From an uncultured Alphaproteobacteria bacterium (GTDB lineage Bacteria > Pseudomonadota > Alphaproteobacteria > RF32 > CAG-239): a DNA stretch of 62,904 bases. Below the pieces are notes generated by a model. It saw nothing but the letters and a program-made list of their open reading frames with translations. It made no database searches and was not told the DNA's origin. Shown here one piece after another: positions 45,844 to 55,602 of this stretch. The stretch's first letter is position 1, and each line of letters begins with the position of its first letter. Location of the stretch: NCBI GenBank assembly GCA_944391475.1, contig CALXTR010000009.1, positions 1-62,904 of the forward strand. The letters run 5' to 3'. The position numbers and the translations under genes are program-made.

Positions 45844-46437
45844 TCACCAAGTGACAGTATCTTTATCAGCGAGTTTCTTAATTTTTTCCTCGCCTTCCCA
45901 AATGGTTAAGCCATTTTTCAAATCAGTTATCGACATTGAAAAACGATATTCAATACGTTTTTTGCCAGAGACAATAAACTCTCTTTGAGTGATTTTGCCA
46001 GATAAGCTGAGCTCTGGTGCTGCTAGCGATCCGGCTTTTCTAACGTTAGCCTGATTGAATTCTTTAGACTTTCTTAGCTGAGATGAGGACATCACCATAT
46101 CATCTTCTTTGAATGCAGTTACTCTAACTTTACCGCTTTTCATCAAAGCAATACGGATTGCCTTGGACAGTTCATCAACATCAATACGCTGCATGGTGTC
46201 ATTTTCAATCCGTGAAATCACCAAAATGTATGGTTGTCCGTTAGGTTTACTCAAGGTACCCATGTCGAGCATATCCTGAATCATTGCATTTGAGGCCATC
46301 TCAAAATCACGACCTTCCAAAGCTGCGGCCCTTTCGGTTGAATCATTTTCATTGTCAATCAGCACGGTTTGAGTGGCGCAAGCGTTTAAAGTCATGACCA
46401 TTAATAAGCTACTTAAAATTTTCATATACTGTTTCAT
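45844..46437 (-). CDS. LpoB-like penicillin-binding protein activator
   Basis: 197 aa lipoprotein (signal ending TLNACAT). MIQDMLDMGTLSKPNGQPYI, ISRIENDTMQRIDVDEL, and LSGKITQREFIVSGKKRIEY match the LpoB family; E. coli LpoB is an outer-membrane lipoprotein that activates PBP1B. It lies between the YcfL-like and CsgG-like genes, a grouping seen in other proteobacteria. Confidence 0.85.
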   Translation of the reverse strand: MKQYMKILSSLLMVMTLNACATQTVLIDNENDSTERAAALEGRDFEMASNAMIQDMLDMGTLSKPNGQPYILVISRIENDTMQRIDVDELSKAIRIALMKSGKVRVTAFKEDDMVMSSSQLRKSKEFNQANVRKAGSLAAPELSLSGKITQREFIVSGKKRIEYRFSMSITDLKNGLTIWEGEEKIKKLADKDTVTW

Positions 46438-46457
46438 CTTTAGTCCTTTTCAAATAG

Positions 46458-46835
46458 TTATTCGATTATCCCATCGCCAATATCATCGGTAACATACACA
46501 CGATAAGAAGCTGCTCTTTTAGATGGCGCTACTGCATTCCAAAAGAATTCGGCATCTTCTCGCAAATTAACTTTTTTCCATTGTGATAAAGATGTTGAAA
46601 TTTTCATTCCGTTTGCATCAAACCACACAAATTTGTAATAAACAGACTGATTGGTTTTGCTTATCCCCATGACCTGAGCCAGCATTTGACCATCTCGCTC
46701 TCTCACTGTACTATTGGTATTTATAGCCACCAGTTTTACATCTGAGCTAATTGAAAAAATCGTTTGGTCATACATCATATGCGAAGCGCATGAGGCCAGA
46801 AATAACAAGAAAGCAACTACAAAAATTTTCTTCAT
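46458..46835 (-). CDS. YcfL-like lipoprotein (DUF1425)
   Basis: 125 aa with lipoprotein signal ending LASCAS. VYYKFVWFDANGMKI and the following WKKVNL fit DUF1425 (YcfL). Function unknown; in enterobacteria ycfL is the neighbour of lpoB, as here. Confidence 0.8.
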   Translation of the reverse strand: MKKIFVVAFLLFLASCASHMMYDQTIFSISSDVKLVAINTNSTVRERDGQMLAQVMGISKTNQSVYYKFVWFDANGMKISTSLSQWKKVNLREDAEFFWNAVAPSKRAASYRVYVTDDIGDGIIE

Positions 46836-46847
46836 TTCATGTCTCCT

Positions 46848-48248
46848 TTATAAATTTACTACATTAATCACTGGAGTAGCTCCTGCAGCAGGAACTCGAA
46901 CATAAATTAGCGAATTTCCTTCTTTAGAGGTTTTCACTTTATAATCTTTTCCTCCGATATTTAATGTTAATCCATCTCCATTTTTTTCAATTTTTGCTAG
47001 TTGAACATTTTTCGGCAAACTATACCAGCTTCTGGTGTCCGCCCCGGCCGTAATAACAGAATATGCCGACATGGCAATCCCTCCTAAATCACCTAGCTTA
47101 TTTTGAGCCACTGCTTGCGCTACCGTCTGAATCGTTAGTTTAGTGACTGCCTTGGTTACAATAATGGGTAATTTCTTCTTAAATTCGGCAATAAAGATAT
47201 TATCGACATCAGCTAACAATTCTGTTTTGACTTTTGATTTGCCATTTGAAATAGCAATATTGTCATATGCTGCATCTCTTTCTTTCGGATAAGGAAGGGC
47301 AAGGGAAGCTGTTTTAACATTGTTTGTAGCAATAAAAATTGGTAAATCTAATCTAAACTCCTCAAAATTAGCTACCAACCCATTTTCAAATATTACCCAA
47401 GCAGTAGGAGTTATCGCCTTTTGGCTGCCCGAAGCCAATTTGTTGGCCAATGCCAAGTCGCTCTTGACAAAGCGATTTTTACTGACCATTCCTGAAACAC
47501 GCTTCATGTAGTTTGATGCGTTTTCATAATCGCTGTTAGAGTGAGCATTAGTCATAAAGAACAATCCGCTTACATAAGTCACATACGGATTCACAAAGTT
47601 AGTATACCCGTTCCAGCGTTCAAATTCTTTATATTTGCTCAATACCTCATCAATATTTTTTTGGTTTGCCTCTTGAGCTTCTTTTTGCATTTTGGCAATA
47701 TCCTTGGCATTTTCCTCATTTTGTTTTTTTATTTCTTTATTAAATTCTTCCACTGCCTTTTGTTGTACACTAAAAGCTCTGTTGATTTGGATTTTAGCTT
47801 CATCTTTGTTGTTTTGCTCTAAAGCATTAAGGAAAGAGTATGATTGAAGATAAATACCATCCATAATCATTGGATTATAATCAACCATACTAGCGTTGGA
47901 GATAACTTCCACAGTTCCTCGAACCACTCCTAAAGAGTCTAGCTCCTCCTGAATTTGTTTAGCGGAATTGTCAAAAAACTTATTGGATATGTCTGTCTTA
48001 TTAGCTAAGAATAAAGAGACACCGCCATTAAGCTGTTCATCAATATTAAAACTGTCAGGTGAAATATCTTGAACTTCAGTGCTGCACACATTTTCTTCAC
48101 TTAATGCAATATCTGCAGCTTTACAATAATTTGCTTGCTTATAAGCCTCGGTAAATTCAGAAAACTTAACTTTGTTAGTTGTCCCACAACCAGCCAAAGT
48201 AATTGGCAAAATAGCTGCCAGCCAGAATTTGGCACTTGAGCTCTTCAT
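46848..48248 (-). CDS. COG3014-family lipoprotein
   Basis: 466 aa from the ATG at 48248, spaced five bases from GGGAGG. Lipobox LAGCGT. The middle has a Glu/Lys/Gln coiled coil (about residues 155-205). WNGYTNFVNPYVTYVSGLFF, and LALPYPKERDA belong to COG3014, a family of unknown function that travels with LpoB, YcfL and CsgG-like genes. It is outer-membrane anchored by prediction. Confidence 0.78.
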   Translation of the reverse strand: MKSSSAKFWLAAILPITLAGCGTTNKVKFSEFTEAYKQANYCKAADIALSEENVCSTEVQDISPDSFNIDEQLNGGVSLFLANKTDISNKFFDNSAKQIQEELDSLGVVRGTVEVISNASMVDYNPMIMDGIYLQSYSFLNALEQNNKDEAKIQINRAFSVQQKAVEEFNKEIKKQNEENAKDIAKMQKEAQEANQKNIDEVLSKYKEFERWNGYTNFVNPYVTYVSGLFFMTNAHSNSDYENASNYMKRVSGMVSKNRFVKSDLALANKLASGSQKAITPTAWVIFENGLVANFEEFRLDLPIFIATNNVKTASLALPYPKERDAAYDNIAISNGKSKVKTELLADVDNIFIAEFKKKLPIIVTKAVTKLTIQTVAQAVAQNKLGDLGGIAMSAYSVITAGADTRSWYSLPKNVQLAKIEKNGDGLTLNIGGKDYKVKTSKEGNSLIYVRVPAAGATPVINVVNL

Positions 48249-48276
48249 CATACCTCCCAATATCTAGGAATAGATT

Positions 48277-48561
48277 CTATTTCAACAAACTATTAATAAC
48301 AACAACGGCTAATTTTACCGTATTATCATCTTGTTTAATTGCATTCTTGGTTGCGCAGGAGGCTGCAATTTTTGTAGCTTGATCATTGAGGTTGTCTTTG
48401 GTTAAAGTGCCTTTGATAAGAGCTTGTTGAGCTTCTTGTAAAATACAAGCTTTAAGTTTGGTTTCATCTGGATTAATCGATGTCGGTGTTGGAATATTAA
48501 AAGCCAAAGCAGAATTGGCTAAAAAGAATGTAGTAACTATAAAAATTTGCAATACTTTCAT
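48277..48561 (-). CDS. Small secreted hypothetical protein
   Basis: 94 aa from the ATG at 48561 with GGAG at seven bases. Signal peptide ending ALAF, then a helical domain with two Cys. It is the probable first gene of the lipoprotein cluster, 28 bases before the COG3014 gene. Confidence 0.65.
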   Translation of the reverse strand: MKVLQIFIVTTFFLANSALAFNIPTPTSINPDETKLKACILQEAQQALIKGTLTKDNLNDQATKIAASCATKNAIKQDDNTVKLAVVVINSLLK

Positions 48562-48768
48562 GTCTAGTCTCCAGTAAATATAGATAATAAGTTGTATTAT
48601 ATAGGGCTTTACAATAAATTCAATCAAAATCGACAAACACCACCAAGTTAAAATTTTTAAAGTCTGAATTAGTAAATTAAAAGCAGATCAAAACATAAAT
48701 ATTTTTGTAGGCATATAAACTCGTTGTTTACTTTTTGATGAAATATAACTAGGCATTCTTAATTAAAT

Positions 48769-48813
48769 AAACTCCCCGTCATTGCTGATGCAATCACAGG
48801 GAGTTTGGTTTAA
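48769..48813. repeat. 45-bp terminator repeat, copy 2
   Basis: Identical to 44614-44658. It lies just downstream of the minus-strand gene at 48810. The two copies flank the lipoprotein cluster in direct orientation. Confidence 0.85.
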
Positions 48814-49220
48814 TATTCCGTGTTGTTGAGCTCGGAGTTGACAATATAAGCGTGCTTGGTGGCTTCCCAACACAAATTTTGCGCATCGCAATCCAGAGGT
48901 TCATGGATATAACCTTTATTAAGACAATGCTCATAAACATCTTCTCCATATTGCAGACAGAAGTCAGCTTTGGTTCCTCTTTTATGTTCGGTCAAAAATT
49001 TAAGCGCCTTGCACTTTTTATCAAAGAAAAGTTCTGCTTGTTTCATTTTAGGAGATTTATACCAAATATCTACAAGGAAAATTAAGCAGAACAGCAGCAT
49101 TATCACCATAATTAATGCACTCGTATAATTTTGGTTCAAATAATCGTCCCAAGCCAACCTGGCAGTACCCAAGGCAACAACACCAAAAACGGCAGTAAAT
49201 AAGATTTTTGTTTTCTCCAT
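48810..49220 (-). CDS. Small membrane protein, unknown function
   Basis: 136 aa from the ATG at 49220; no ribosome binding site is visible, and the start at 49247 is an alternative. Two membrane helices (about residues 8-25 and 30-52) and a charged tail with several Cys. No family recognised. Confidence 0.55.
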   Translation of the reverse strand: MEKTKILFTAVFGVVALGTARLAWDDYLNQNYTSALIMVIMLLFCLIFLVDIWYKSPKMKQAELFFDKKCKALKFLTEHKRGTKADFCLQYGEDVYEHCLNKGYIHEPLDCDAQNLCWEATKHAYIVNSELNNTEY

Positions 49221-49413
49221 AATTATAATATTTAAATTGTACAACATAATTCCGATTTTACAGCCTAAAAACTAGCAAAAATTACAAAAGATTCAAGTAA
49301 AAACGGGATATAATTAATTTATATGAATATATTGCGGCTCAATATATATCACAATAAAATTAGTTTTGCTTATTTCGATATTGAGCCGACAATTTTGATT
49401 AGATTTGATTCTC

Positions 49414-49578
49414 TTAGCGTTGCGTGCCTTGAAAATGTTCAGGTGTCAACACCAGCGTTTTGGAGGGTTGGACTATTTTTTCGTGCGCTTTTGCAAAGGA
49501 TTTGAAATTATCAAAATTATACACATTGTCAATGTCGATATAGGGTAATTTATCTTGGAGAAATCGTTCCTTGGCTCC
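49414..49578 (-). pseudogene. In-frame continuation past the stop of the gene at 49579
   Basis: Directly after the TAA at 49579-49581 the same frame stays open for 55 codons and looks coding (PYIDIDNVYNFDNFKSFAKA). The upstream gene therefore probably lost its C-terminus to a nonsense mutation. Confidence 0.45.
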
Positions 49579-50523
49579 TTACTCAACGTCAGTTCCTATA
49601 TACTTATGAAAGAATCCATTTCTAGGAGTTCGTAATACAACAAATCTGGCAAACTTATGATAATCTTCATCATTTTCATTTTTTGCAACATCTTTGTACC
49701 CATCTTTAAACATTCCGTTTATGCAAAAATCTAACGCTTCTTTTTTAGAAACCGGATAGGTAGTTAGACTGCCATCTTTATTAATCCGTGATGACATCAA
49801 TGCAGGAGGAAGATTTTGCTTAGAACCATCTGGAAAAATCATAGTTTCTTGCACTAAATCTGGAAACAACTGGTACTTTTTTGCATCAGGTCCTAACTTT
49901 GCAACTTCATTTTTAGATAACAAAGCAACATCTTCCGATACAATAAAACACTCTGGCGTAACAATGGCATTCTCAGGTATCAATTCCGAAGAAAAACGGG
50001 AAATTGACTTATCCCTATGAAAAACCAAGGTATGATCATAAAGGAAATCACTTTCCGTACGTCCAACAAGCTTACCATCGCTAGCTGTATAAGAAAAGCT
50101 TGGCTCAATATATTTGTCCGAAACATCACTATACTTTCCGGTCGCATCCTTGTCAAAAATAGCTACCTTTGGGCAATCTGTCTGCTCATCATATCCTTGA
50201 ACAATCAGTAAGTCATTATCCAATAGAAGTGCACATGATCCTACAAATCCATCTTTGAAAACAAGTCCTTCTGCCTGCACTAAACTATCGCAGACATCAT
50301 AGTCATATGCTTTCTCAAAAATACTAAAAAGCTTTCCGTCTTTCTCTTGTTTGGTTATTTGTTCTTTGTTGGTATCTTGTGAATTTGAACCCTGTATTAT
50401 CTTTTCTGATACTGTCAATCCGCTACCAGTCAGCAAAGCACCAGTTAAAGCCACTGTTTTCAAAAGATTTTTGTTTTTCAGTTTTTCTCTAATCGACTTA
50501 AATTTATTGGTATTTTCTGTCAT
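49579..50523 (-). CDS. Hypothetical protein, probably truncated by a stop codon
   Basis: 314 aa from the ATG at 50523, with AAGGA upstream. A basic N-terminus leads to one hydrophobic segment (TVALTGALLTGSGL, about residues 22-35), which could be a membrane anchor or signal. The rest is a soluble beta-rich domain with an FDKDATGKY loop. It resembles no family I know. Coding-like sequence continues past its stop. Confidence 0.55.
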   Translation of the reverse strand: MTENTNKFKSIREKLKNKNLLKTVALTGALLTGSGLTVSEKIIQGSNSQDTNKEQITKQEKDGKLFSIFEKAYDYDVCDSLVQAEGLVFKDGFVGSCALLLDNDLLIVQGYDEQTDCPKVAIFDKDATGKYSDVSDKYIEPSFSYTASDGKLVGRTESDFLYDHTLVFHRDKSISRFSSELIPENAIVTPECFIVSEDVALLSKNEVAKLGPDAKKYQLFPDLVQETMIFPDGSKQNLPPALMSSRINKDGSLTTYPVSKKEALDFCINGMFKDGYKDVAKNENDEDYHKFARFVVLRTPRNGFFHKYIGTDVE

Positions 50524-50690
50524 GATTTTATCCTTACTGTGCCCCAAAACATACCTATATGATATTATGCTAATCAAAATAAGTAAACGATATTTTTTTT
50601 AATGCTAAAATTGCGCAAATCGGACTTTTTGCAAGGCTTAGAATACATACAAACAAGGCACCTTTAACGGTGCATTATCAAAAATGGTGC

Positions 50691-50873
50691 CACCAGTAAG
50701 CTTGTGCGCGCGGCCAAAGCCACTGCGCAAACCTTCGGTTCTCGCTTTGCTCGCTCTCCCGAGCCAAACTTTGCTTGGCTTCATCGCCGGACTTACTTTT
50801 CTTCGTAAGTCCGCTCCCAACTAAAAACAACCACTAAAAAAGCCTCCCTTGGGGGAGGCTTTTTTAGTGGTGC
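50691..50873. mobile_element. Multi-hairpin palindromic insertion, 183 bp
   Basis: It lies between two TGGTGC copies (50685-50690 and 50868-50873), so it looks like a short insertion with a 6-bp duplication. It holds several hairpins (GCCAAACTTTGCTTGGC; GGACTTAC and GTAAGTCC) and ends in a perfect 40-base palindrome. It encodes no protein. Compare with 58537-58625. Confidence 0.55.
50831..50870. terminator. Perfect 40-base palindrome, terminator-like
   Basis: Arms of 18 bases, CCACTAAAAAAGCCTCCC and its complement, around TTGG. The A/T runs next to the GC core make it a bidirectional terminator in front of the restriction-modification gene. Confidence 0.8.
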
Positions 50874-51075
50874 GCGATACTGTGCAATTATCGGACTAAA
50901 AATTATGAGAATTTTAAAGACTTGGGCAGAAAAATTGAACTGTTTGAGGAGTCGTTACTTGATGTCGTTAATGGTTAAAAGTTAAGAAATAGTTATGTTT
51001 TATGTTAATATTAACCAAAAATTATTATATTTTTTTATAGTATATTGTTATAAATCCAGTATGGAGTATTAAATT

Positions 51076-54000
51076 ATGGACATTAAAAAATTACTTTTGG
51101 CATTGGGTTTTAGACCTAAAAACGATACTGTTGATGTGTATGCTAAAGCATATCAACAACATAATGGGTATGTAATTGAAGTAGATTTTTCTAAAAAGTC
51201 CATAAATTATGGTAAGATTGCCGCAGATTGTAAAACTACTCAAAATTTTTCCCTAGATGAAAATTGGGTCGTTTTGGAATGTGTTAACCGTTTACTTGAA
51301 AAAGGATACAGCCCTAAAAATATCATCCTCGAAAAAACTTGGCCTGCTGGACATGGAACATCTGGACGTTTGGATATATGTGTTAACAAAGATGATGATT
51401 CTGAATTTTTACTTATAGAATGTAAAACTTGGGGTAAAGAATTTGATAAAGAACTAAACAATATGCAAAAAAATGGCGGTCAGTTGTTTACTTATTTTAA
51501 GTTTAGCAATAAGGCTGATGTTTTAATGCTTTATACTTCAAAATTGGATAAAAACAGTTTCGAATATAAAAATGCAATTATAAAAATTGAAGATGATTAC
51601 AGAATAGGCGATATAAAAGATTTTTATGACAAATGGAATAAATTAACTAAAGATAATGGTGTTTTTGAATCTTGGGTTACTCCATATAATTTTGAGAGTA
51701 AAGCACTTATAAAAAGTCAACTGAAACCAATAACTCAAGATGATTCAAGTTTTATTTTTAATCAGTTTTTAGAGATTTTAAGACACAATGTCGTTTCCGA
51801 TAAAGGAAATGCGTTTAATAAGATTTTCACTTTGTTCCTTTGTAAAGTTTATGATGAAACATCAAAACAAGATGATGAAGAACTTGATTTTCAATGGAAA
51901 GAAGGACGAGATGATAACGTTTCTTTCCAATTAAGACTAACTGATTTATATAAAAATGGAATGAAGGTATTTTTATCAAGAGTTGTAAGTGATTTTGATG
52001 AAAAAGAATTTGAAAATAAATATCAACACCTATCTTCACAGGTAAAAGAACAGCTTTTACAAGAAATAAATATATTACGTTTGGAAAAGAATAATGAGTT
52101 TGCCATAAAAGAAGTTTATGACCATGATTCGTTTATTGAAAATGCAAAAATTGTAAAAGAAGTTGTTGAACTCTTGCAGGGGTATCGGATTCGTTATAAC
52201 AAGCGTCAACAATATTTGTCTGATTTCTTTGAGTTGCTTTTAACAACGGGATTAAAGCAAGAAGCCGGACAATTTTTTACACCGGTTCCGATTGCTCAAT
52301 TTATTATAAAAAGTTTGCCATTGGATGAAATTGTAAGTAATAAATTAAATTCTAAAGATGGTAATATCTTACCTTATATGATTGATTATGCTGCTGGAAG
52401 TGGACACTTTATTACTGAATATATGCATGAAGTTCAGGATATTATCAATAAAAAAGAGCCGTCAAAATATATACAAGGCACAAAGAACTGTTTATTGTTT
52501 TGGCAAAATGCAAACTATGAGTGGGCAACAGACTATGTCTATGGAATAGAAAAAGATTATAGGCTTGTTAAAGTTGGCAAAGTCGGTTGTTATTTGCATG
52601 GTGATGGTTTAGCCAACGTTATTTTGAGTGACGGTTTGGGTAATTTTGTAAATACAAAAGATTATAAAGGCAAATTACATAAAGCCAATAATGATGGTTC
52701 TAAAGACAATCAACAATTTGATATTATATTGAGTAATCCTCCGTATTCTGTATCTTCGTTTAAACAAACAACGAGAGATTATTATACTGAAAAGGATTTT
52801 GAACTATATAATTCTTTGACAGATAACAGCTCAGAAATTGAATGTTTGTTTGTTGAAAGGACAAAACAGTTACTTAAAGATGGTGGCGTTGCCGGTATAA
52901 TTTTACCGAGTTCAATTCTTACAAATTCCGGTATTTATACAAAAACCAGAGAGTTGTTGTTGAAATATTTTGAAATTGTGGGAATAACTGAACTTGGTTC
53001 CAACACATTTATGGCAACAGGTACAAATACAGTTGTCTTGTTCTTACGCAGAAGAAACAATTATGAGGGTATAAACCTTCAAAAATCTATAGATAAATTT
53101 TTTACCAATTTTACAAATGTGACAATCAATGAAATTGAAACACCATTTTCCAAATATGTCAGTTATGTTTGGGAAGGATTAGCTTTTGAAGATTATATTA
53201 CCTTGTTAGAGAAAAATCCGAATGATAAAGTTAAAAATCACGACTTATATAAAGAATATTCTCAAAAAATAAAACAGGATAAAGAATTTTGGAATAAAGT
53301 CATTTCGATTGAAAAAGAAAAACTTTATTACTTTATCTTAGCTTATCCGCAAAAAGTTGTGATTATTAAAACCGGAGAAAAAGATGCCGAAAAGCAATTC
53401 TTGGGTTATGAGTTTTCTAACCGCAGAGGTTCGGAAGGTATTCACGCTATCCAAAGAGACAAATCTATTGATGATTGCACTAGACTGTTTGATATAAACA
53501 GTTCTGATAATCCGCAAAAGGCAAGTACCTATATCTATAAAGCTTTTAAAAATGAAAATATTGATATTGATGAAAGCTTAAAAGATAATATCTCAAAAGT
53601 AAATCTGCTTGATATGATGACTTTTGATAGGGCAGATTTTGAGAAAACAATAAATGTAAAAGCTAAAAAAAAAATAAAAATTGAGAGTAAATGGCACGTC
53701 TCAGAACTTGGAAATGCTAAAAATTTAGTCTTTGAAAAAGGTAAAAGCATCACAAAAGAACAGACTATAGTCGGTGATATTCCAGTCGTTGCTGGAGGAA
53801 CAAGTATAGCATACTATCATAATCAAGCTAATAGGGCTCCATATACGATTACGATAAGTGCATCTGGGGCCAATGCTGGTTATGTAAACTTTTGGAATAT
53901 GCCAATCTGGGCTTCAGATTGTTCAACAATTATTTCAACAGATGAAGATAATATAAAAATTAAATATATCTTTGAAATTTTGAAAAGCAGACAAGAGGAT

Positions 54001-54789
54001 ATTTTTGCTTTACAAAAAGGCAATGCACAACCCCATGTTTATATTGATGATGTAAAGAAGGTAAAAATTCCTCTTCCTCCAATTGATATTCAGCAGAAAA
54101 TTGTTGATGAAATTGAAGAAATTGAAAAATCATTACTTCAGATAAAAAATAAGCAGAATACACTAAAAGAACATAAGATGCAGATAATTGAAAATTGCTT
54201 TAGTAATTCTTCTCAATATTTTACTATAAAAAGCATCGCAGAAGTGAAGGGAGGAAAAAGAATCCCCAAGGGAAAAAGCACCACATCAACTAAGACAAAT
54301 TATCCTTACATAAAAGTTTTAACATTTACAGAAAATGGCACTATCGATATTAGCAAACTTGAGTATATTACAGAAGATACATATACAAAAATTTCAAATT
54401 ATACCATTTCATCTAAAGATATATTTATATCAATAGCAGGAACAATTGGTTTGGCAGGAATAATTCCAGAATGTTTGGATGGGGCTAACCTTACTGAAAA
54501 TGCCGCTAAAATAACTATAACAAATAATGATATTAATACTAAATGGTTGTTATATATTCTTCAAAGCAATACAATGAAGAATATTTATCAAAAGTTAACT
54601 CATGGAGTTGGAACACCAAAGTTATCTTTAGATAGAATAAGAAATATAAATATACCATTGATATCGCCGACAGACCAACAAAACATTGTAGCAAAGATTG
54701 AAGAACTTGAAAAACAAATTGATGAAGCTCAGAAAAGTATTGACGCATCTGAGAAACTTAAAAATGCGGTTTTGAAAAAGTATCTATAA
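51076..54789 (+). CDS. Single-polypeptide restriction-modification-specificity enzyme (type IIG/BcgI-like)
   Basis: 1237 aa. The N-terminus is a PD-(D/E)xK-like nuclease: D100, then IECK at 114-117. The middle is an adenine-N6 methyltransferase, with SAM motif DYAAGSGHF near 437 and catalytic NPPY at 554-557. From about 870 an HsdS-like module has two target-recognition domains (WHVSELG..., then IKSIAEVKGGKRIPKG near 1050), each followed by a coiled coil with LPPIDIQQKIVDEIEEIE-type residues. So one protein should recognise, methylate and cut DNA. GGAG lies nine bases before the ATG. Low GC and recombinase repeats point to horizontal origin. Confidence 0.92.
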   Translation: MDIKKLLLALGFRPKNDTVDVYAKAYQQHNGYVIEVDFSKKSINYGKIAADCKTTQNFSLDENWVVLECVNRLLEKGYSPKNIILEKTWPAGHGTSGRLDICVNKDDDSEFLLIECKTWGKEFDKELNNMQKNGGQLFTYFKFSNKADVLMLYTSKLDKNSFEYKNAIIKIEDDYRIGDIKDFYDKWNKLTKDNGVFESWVTPYNFESKALIKSQLKPITQDDSSFIFNQFLEILRHNVVSDKGNAFNKIFTLFLCKVYDETSKQDDEELDFQWKEGRDDNVSFQLRLTDLYKNGMKVFLSRVVSDFDEKEFENKYQHLSSQVKEQLLQEINILRLEKNNEFAIKEVYDHDSFIENAKIVKEVVELLQGYRIRYNKRQQYLSDFFELLLTTGLKQEAGQFFTPVPIAQFIIKSLPLDEIVSNKLNSKDGNILPYMIDYAAGSGHFITEYMHEVQDIINKKEPSKYIQGTKNCLLFWQNANYEWATDYVYGIEKDYRLVKVGKVGCYLHGDGLANVILSDGLGNFVNTKDYKGKLHKANNDGSKDNQQFDIILSNPPYSVSSFKQTTRDYYTEKDFELYNSLTDNSSEIECLFVERTKQLLKDGGVAGIILPSSILTNSGIYTKTRELLLKYFEIVGITELGSNTFMATGTNTVVLFLRRRNNYEGINLQKSIDKFFTNFTNVTINEIETPFSKYVSYVWEGLAFEDYITLLEKNPNDKVKNHDLYKEYSQKIKQDKEFWNKVISIEKEKLYYFILAYPQKVVIIKTGEKDAEKQFLGYEFSNRRGSEGIHAIQRDKSIDDCTRLFDINSSDNPQKASTYIYKAFKNENIDIDESLKDNISKVNLLDMMTFDRADFEKTINVKAKKKIKIESKWHVSELGNAKNLVFEKGKSITKEQTIVGDIPVVAGGTSIAYYHNQANRAPYTITISASGANAGYVNFWNMPIWASDCSTIISTDEDNIKIKYIFEILKSRQEDIFALQKGNAQPHVYIDDVKKVKIPLPPIDIQQKIVDEIEEIEKSLLQIKNKQNTLKEHKMQIIENCFSNSSQYFTIKSIAEVKGGKRIPKGKSTTSTKTNYPYIKVLTFTENGTIDISKLEYITEDTYTKISNYTISSKDIFISIAGTIGLAGIIPECLDGANLTENAAKITITNNDINTKWLLYILQSNTMKNIYQKLTHGVGTPKLSLDRIRNINIPLISPTDQQNIVAKIEELEKQIDEAQKSIDASEKLKNAVLKKYL

Positions 54790-54999
54790 GTAAAAAATTT
54801 CAATACCAAGATATTTCTCATTTACATACGACTTGATGCCTTTCCCGTCATTAAGTTAAGTGTTTGTTTTTATTTTAAATTCCCCAATCGTAGCAAAATG
54901 TCGTTGGCAAGTTGCATTTTAGGGGCTCGCGAATGGGGAAATATACCGCATAATATAAATAGTTAATGAGCAAAACACTATTTATGAAAGGAAAGAACT

Positions 55000-55131
55000 A
55001 TGTGGTATGTAAAACTTAATGACACGATTCTTCCAACACCTTATCAATATTTTAGCGATTGCCTGGCTGAGTGTAAAAGATTGCAGCGAGTTATGGTGGC
55101 TGTGTTTTCTGAACCGGTATTGATTGGCTAA
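55000..55131 (+). CDS. 43-residue small protein
   Basis: ATG with a good AAGGAAAG site. It encodes MWYVKLNDTILPTPYQYFSD, then CLAECKRLQRVMVAV and a short tail. It lies 23 bases upstream of the 85-residue gene, probably in one operon. No family known. A copy at the second cassette locus (58.2-59.0 kb) is not seen. Confidence 0.5.
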   Translation: MWYVKLNDTILPTPYQYFSDCLAECKRLQRVMVAVFSEPVLIG

Positions 55132-55154
55132 ATTTTTGATAAAGGAGATTTTTT

Positions 55155-55412
55155 ATGTTGAAGAATTTTGAAAACTGGTTGTTGGAAAATAATTACAGCG
55201 CAAGCACCTCAGCCGATTATATGGGAAGAATTGAAAGACTTTGCCGGAAAGAAGAATTCACGCTTGCTTATCTGGTTGAAAATATCGCTTCTATCCTGCC
55301 TCAATATGAAATTACCGGTGAAAAATCCAGTTATGGCAAACGTTCGCATACTTCTGTCAGACAGGCCTTAAGACGTTTTAAAATGTTTCTGACGGCTGAA
55401 AAATTAGTATAA
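55155..55412 (+). CDS. 85-residue protein, member of a duplicated small family
   Basis: AAGGAG precedes the ATG. The N-terminal half (FENWLLENNYSASTSADYMG) resembles the helical core-binding domain of tyrosine recombinases, but no catalytic domain follows. The C-terminal half (SSYGKRSHTSVRQALRRFKM) is almost identical to the minus-strand frame at 58798, so the gene is duplicated in the island. A conserved hairpin follows 14 bases after the stop. Role unknown; a DNA-binding accessory is possible. Confidence 0.6.
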   Translation: MLKNFENWLLENNYSASTSADYMGRIERLCRKEEFTLAYLVENIASILPQYEITGEKSSYGKRSHTSVRQALRRFKMFLTAEKLV

Positions 55413-55425
55413 ATCTCATATTTCG

Positions 55426-55494
55426 ACCCGTGGATAACGATTTTATTTTTGGTATAGGTTTTATTATGAAAAAGTAATTCTTAAGTCCACGGGT
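55426..55494 (+). other. Conserved hairpin element, copy 1
   Basis: ACCCGTGGA and TCCACGGGT are perfect arms 51 bases apart. Between them lies TATAGGTTTTATTA, which is repeated exactly (inverted) inside the element at 58218. Both elements lie downstream of a copy of the same small gene. It could be a structured RNA, a recombination site or a 3' UTR element. No gene lies here. Confidence 0.5.
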
Positions 55495-55602
55495 CATTTA
55501 TGGAGATTTGGGATAAACATAATACATGACATAAAAAAATTGTAAAACTTTTATATTATGATACACTAAAGAAATAGAGAAAATTCATTTTTTATAGAGA
55601 TA

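Larger units (their letters stand above)
50605..50945 (+). repeat. Recombinase 3'-end repeat, copy 1 (interrupted)
   Basis: Shares with 60490-60640 an ATCGGACT, a short GGCACC/GGTGC hairpin and an AATGGTGC junction, then the tail GATACTGTGCAATTATCGGA and a degenerate coding end. The tail is also the C-terminus of the coding frame at 58955-59213. In this copy a 183-bp insert interrupts the unit at TGGTGC. Confidence 0.65.

Noticed and set aside
49323..49505. Open frame of 60 codons on the plus strand
   Set aside because: It lies opposite coding-like minus-strand sequence (49414-49578) that continues a real gene; no ribosome binding site.
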